Assembly: GCA_019321725.1 (NCBI GenBank)
Contig: CM033113.1
Coordinates: 4,030,001 to 4,094,000 of the forward strand
DNA length: 64,000 bases
Origin: Paulownia fortunei
Taxonomy: Eukaryota > Streptophyta > Magnoliopsida > Lamiales > Paulowniaceae
Reading direction: 5' to 3'
Shown: positions 61,001-64,000 of the stretch, piece after piece
Layout of the letters: every line of letters begins with the position of its first letter
How positions within the stretch are numbered: the stretch's first letter is position 1
Translations under genes and position numbers: made by a program
Notes under the pieces: generated by a model
What the model was told of the DNA's origin: nothing
The model's input: the letters and a program-made list of their open reading frames with translations, nothing else
Database searches by the model: none

Positions 61001-63931
61001 CCAATATTGGCTGATATTAGTTGTTTCTTTCCAAAATCAACTTCCGATTCTGAATCATTACTGCTTATATGCATAACGCTATTTGTATTCCCAGATGTTC
61101 CACTGCATGATACTGCTGCACTGCATGATACTGCTGTAGAAGACTCAACTCTCATCTTTAACAATAGAGGATCAGCAGACACCTGAGTGGATTCTAGACC
61201 AGACATAAAAGATCCTGACTGACCAGAGATCCGGCATTGATTGCATTGAGACATACTTGAACTTTTCTGAGAAGCAGTCCACTCCATGTTACAGCAGCCT
61301 CCAGAGTGACTGCTCCTATTAGAGGTACCACCTATCTTTTCATCCTGGGAACCGCTCAAAGAACTTCTGAGCAAGGAAACACCTAGACATCAACAGCACA
61401 TGCTATCAGATGACAGAAACAAAATCAAGTCTTAATGATTGTTATAATTAGTACCAAGCAAGGTAATTACCAAATTAATACGGCCGAAAATAAAGAATCA
61501 GATGAACAAAGGAAAAATAATATAGCATACATTTCACAGGTAAACAATACCATGATACCTGATAGAATCTTAATGACACTCAGAATGAGCTTTGCAAAAG
61601 AACGTGGAGCTTTTTGACCATCAAATTTTCCTTTCATTCCAAGCAAATAGCACTGCAATGTCAAATTCAGAGATAGGGAATTCAGACAATAAGACATTAA
61701 TTAATCGCCAATTAATGATTCAACACAAAAAGGTTTTTGGACGCAAGTAAAAAAAAGGTGCCATGCTGGGACCAGGCACAAAATCTGATACCTGATTATC
61801 TTTGCTAAGGAAAGTAGCGTTTTCCATTATTTTTAGACATTTCAAAAGCAGTACTAGACTTTCCAACCCTGAATTATCTTTCAAATCTACTGTAAAAGTC
61901 GGACTCTTCTCCAACCATTCCTGCATAAATCAATGAGCATTAGTAAAAATATCATTAATAAACAAAAGAAAGTGTAGTCAGGATTGGCATGAACTCATCA
62001 ATGGGCTTAGAAGAACATTCTATGAATACATCTCCAACCACAATATAAATCCAAACAGAAAAAGCACGGCCAATCAAGGTAAGAGAGATGCTAGACATCA
62101 GCATTTGCAGATCTGCTCCCAGAAGAAAAAGAAGAATGTGAATACAAAATCCATAGGCATAAGCAGAAACTACAAGCCCCACTACAGCACATTGTAATAG
62201 CTAATAAAACTCTGAGCCCTGGCATTAGCAAAGAGGCTTTCCCAGAGCCTGGCTAATTTTGTAGATTTCAAAATCTTACAGATATAATCATTTCTTCCAT
62301 TAAAATTCCTTAGGGTGCCTATATCTTTGTGGCTTCATTTACCAGAAAGATAATAGAAGTATTTTTTATCATCTCCCTCAAATAAAGCAAAAGCCAAAAG
62401 CCATGTCCATTTATATGGGACAAGCAGGAAGGGGAGGGGAACGAACAATTGGTATGACAACCTTCTTGCAGAATGCATTCATTGTACATTGATAGAAACA
62501 ACAACCTTTAGATCATCAGTGTAACACACACATGGTACTTAAAGGCAAGACCCATTTCTCTCTACTTTTTTCCCATGAAAAGAGTCTGGAAGTTCCAAAA
62601 ATAAACCTGCCTTCATTGCGAGTTCAGGGACCAATTACTAATCTGAATTATCTCTATAAGCTAGTCTACTATGCTTCGCTTTGTGCTACTAATATATTTG
62701 AATCTTGGAGCTTCCAGCAAAGTAACTTATCACAAGTCACTATTAATCAGAATATTTTCTTACTGCAGAGGGAGCGCTCACTTTTATCCTACAAAATGAA
62801 TGACATCTCAGCAAAGTTATATAATCTAGATCATAGAAACATCAAATAGAACATACAGGCTCACACCTCAATTATAGAATGACAATTCCTCGCCACTGCA
62901 AACACTGCATCAAGTCCTCCAAACTCTCTCAATTTTTCCTTGAAGTTACCCCCAGTTTTCCGTACAGTGCCAGTAGTGTCTGGTGATTCCAGAGCAGAGA
63001 AAACAGAAAATGGAGAAAAATGAATGAAAATATCAGAATACAAATAGAACCAACAAAAATAGATTATGTCCCTGAGATTCGATAAAAGACACGTGAATTA
63101 GTGGTTCACACATTTTATATTACATTTCCATGAAAGACAAAAATATTCTCAGTTTTTAGTCATAAGCAGCATCATTACAGATAAGTGAGGTTCTTCAAGG
63201 TGAAATCACAAGCAATTAAGTGCCATCAGGCAATGAAATAAAGATAGAACACAGAAGTGGGAGAAACACCAGCAGAACATTGGGGGGAACAATGTTTGCA
63301 TCCTACCAAGGAATAAAAGAAGGGATAAAATGAAATAATTAAACCAGGAATTAACAAGAACCAAATTACAGCAAAGAGAGTTCTAAACCTTCAATAGAGA
63401 TGGTAGATAAGCAAGCTTTCTCCATTGTAAGCAAACTAATCCATTTAGGATTCAACTTGGGCTCTTCCATCCTATTATCAACATCATCTCTTGGCTTCAT
63501 TTCCTTGCAATTGACAAGGATCTCCTGAACCTTGAGCATAATTGCAGTAGAGCTGGAATCAGTCCCCTTGGCTGAATCTTGTAAGAAACCAGCATTCCTG
63601 CACATTCCTAGAAGCTTGCTACCAATGGTTGGCACTTTTTCTTTGGCAGCACTAGATGTAAGTGGTTTCAACAACTTTATTAGAAAGCAAATGCAACTTG
63701 GTGAATCCAGAAGGCGATCATCTTGACCCTGAAACAACAAGATTTAAAAAGAGGCTGTATGACATATGTTCAAATGAAATTGAAGAAATGAGTGCATATT
63801 CAGCGCATTATGTATAGTAAAAAATACTCACATCACTTGTCAGCAGATAAACTAAAGCAGCAGCAGCGAGGTTGCTTGGTGGGTCATCAAAACTGAGACC
63901 CAAAACAGCATCAATAATAGTTTTGGCCATC
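58036..63931 (-). CDS. WAPL: WAPL cohesin-release factor, C-terminal 707 aa (5' end beyond the window)
   Basis: WAPL removes cohesin from chromosomes in prophase and meiosis; Arabidopsis has two redundant genes. Eleven exons, minus order: 63931-63832, 63728-63389, 62979-62867, 61920-61792, 61652-61559, 61382-60727, 60424-60147, 59665-59515, 58921-58824, 58731-58650, 58119-58036. All junctions keep frame; the first visible exon starts one base into a codon, so at least one more exon lies to the right. Conserved WAPL segments: MAKTIIDAVLGLSFDDPPSNLAA (read in two parts around the exon start), KTGGNFKEKLREFGGLDAVF, LVNLVEKDGRNRSRLAAASV, LCSIFLANQGAGEAAGEG, EKEAEKMIVEAYAALLLAFL, and the tail MISPETHTAVLEVIESC. 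The 219-residue exon at 60727-61382 is Ser-rich and acidic and probably disordered. The length is as expected for the C-terminal three quarters of plant WAPL (about 900 residues). Confidence 0.94.
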
Positions 63932-64000
63932 CTAAGAAAGATATTAGCAGTTACTGATTATAAGATGAACTAGAATCAACTCCAAATTGAATATAATCAT

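Noticed and set aside
1..64000. CRISPR arrays, tRNA or rRNA genes, organelle inserts, viral or toxin genes
   Set aside because: Looked for by eye on both strands and not seen. Short or diverged copies could be missed without a search.

Overview
This is plant nuclear DNA, almost certainly from a eudicot. Genes carry many short GT-AG introns. Intergenic DNA is very AT-rich. The products (PLT4-type polyol transporter, plant-type DapB with a transit peptide, plant WAPL and RTF1 forms) are typical of flowering plants. I cannot name the species. Exon coordinates below were read by hand: reading frames were matched to AG/GT splice signals, and every CDS closes in frame.

Layout, left to right: (1) 1729-10159, minus: complete 18-exon splicing factor 3B subunit 2 gene (587 aa). 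Its promoter, at about 10.33-10.49 kb, holds five TGGGCY (site II) motifs. (2) 12962-15336, plus: two-exon polyol transporter (517 aa, PLT4-like). (3) 17211-18554, minus: intronless alpha-1,4-glycosyltransferase with a DXD motif (447 aa). (4) 22036-23925, minus: RTF1/VIP5, the Plus3 subunit of the PAF1 complex, with an uninterrupted CDS and a probable long 5'UTR intron. (5) 27.8-52.1 kb, plus: a tandem array of five epoxide-hydrolase-like alpha/beta hydrolase genes (called EH-A to EH-E here), each with four exons of conserved size and phase. A, B, C and E are intact (312 aa each). D is a pseudogene with a nonsense codon in exon 1 and a 1-bp frameshift in exon 4. (6) 52758-56223, minus: eight-exon chloroplast 4-hydroxy-tetrahydrodipicolinate reductase (DapB, lysine synthesis; 348 aa). 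(7) 58036-63931, minus: the 3' part of a WAPL cohesin-release factor gene that continues past the right edge.

The five flanking genes are single-copy-style housekeeping or metabolic genes. The array between RTF1 and DapB is the dynamic part. Its intergenic DNA contains duplicated flanks, one of them inverted; a candidate hAT-like MITE; long purine tracts; and a 1.2-kb long-terminal-inverted-repeat foldback element with a near-perfect 9-bp target duplication (Mutator-like). Exon 1 is nearly uniform across the five hydrolases while exon 2 has diverged, and the leaders pair B with D and C with E, which suggests exchange between copies.

No tRNA, rRNA, CRISPR array, organellar insertion or viral sequence was seen.
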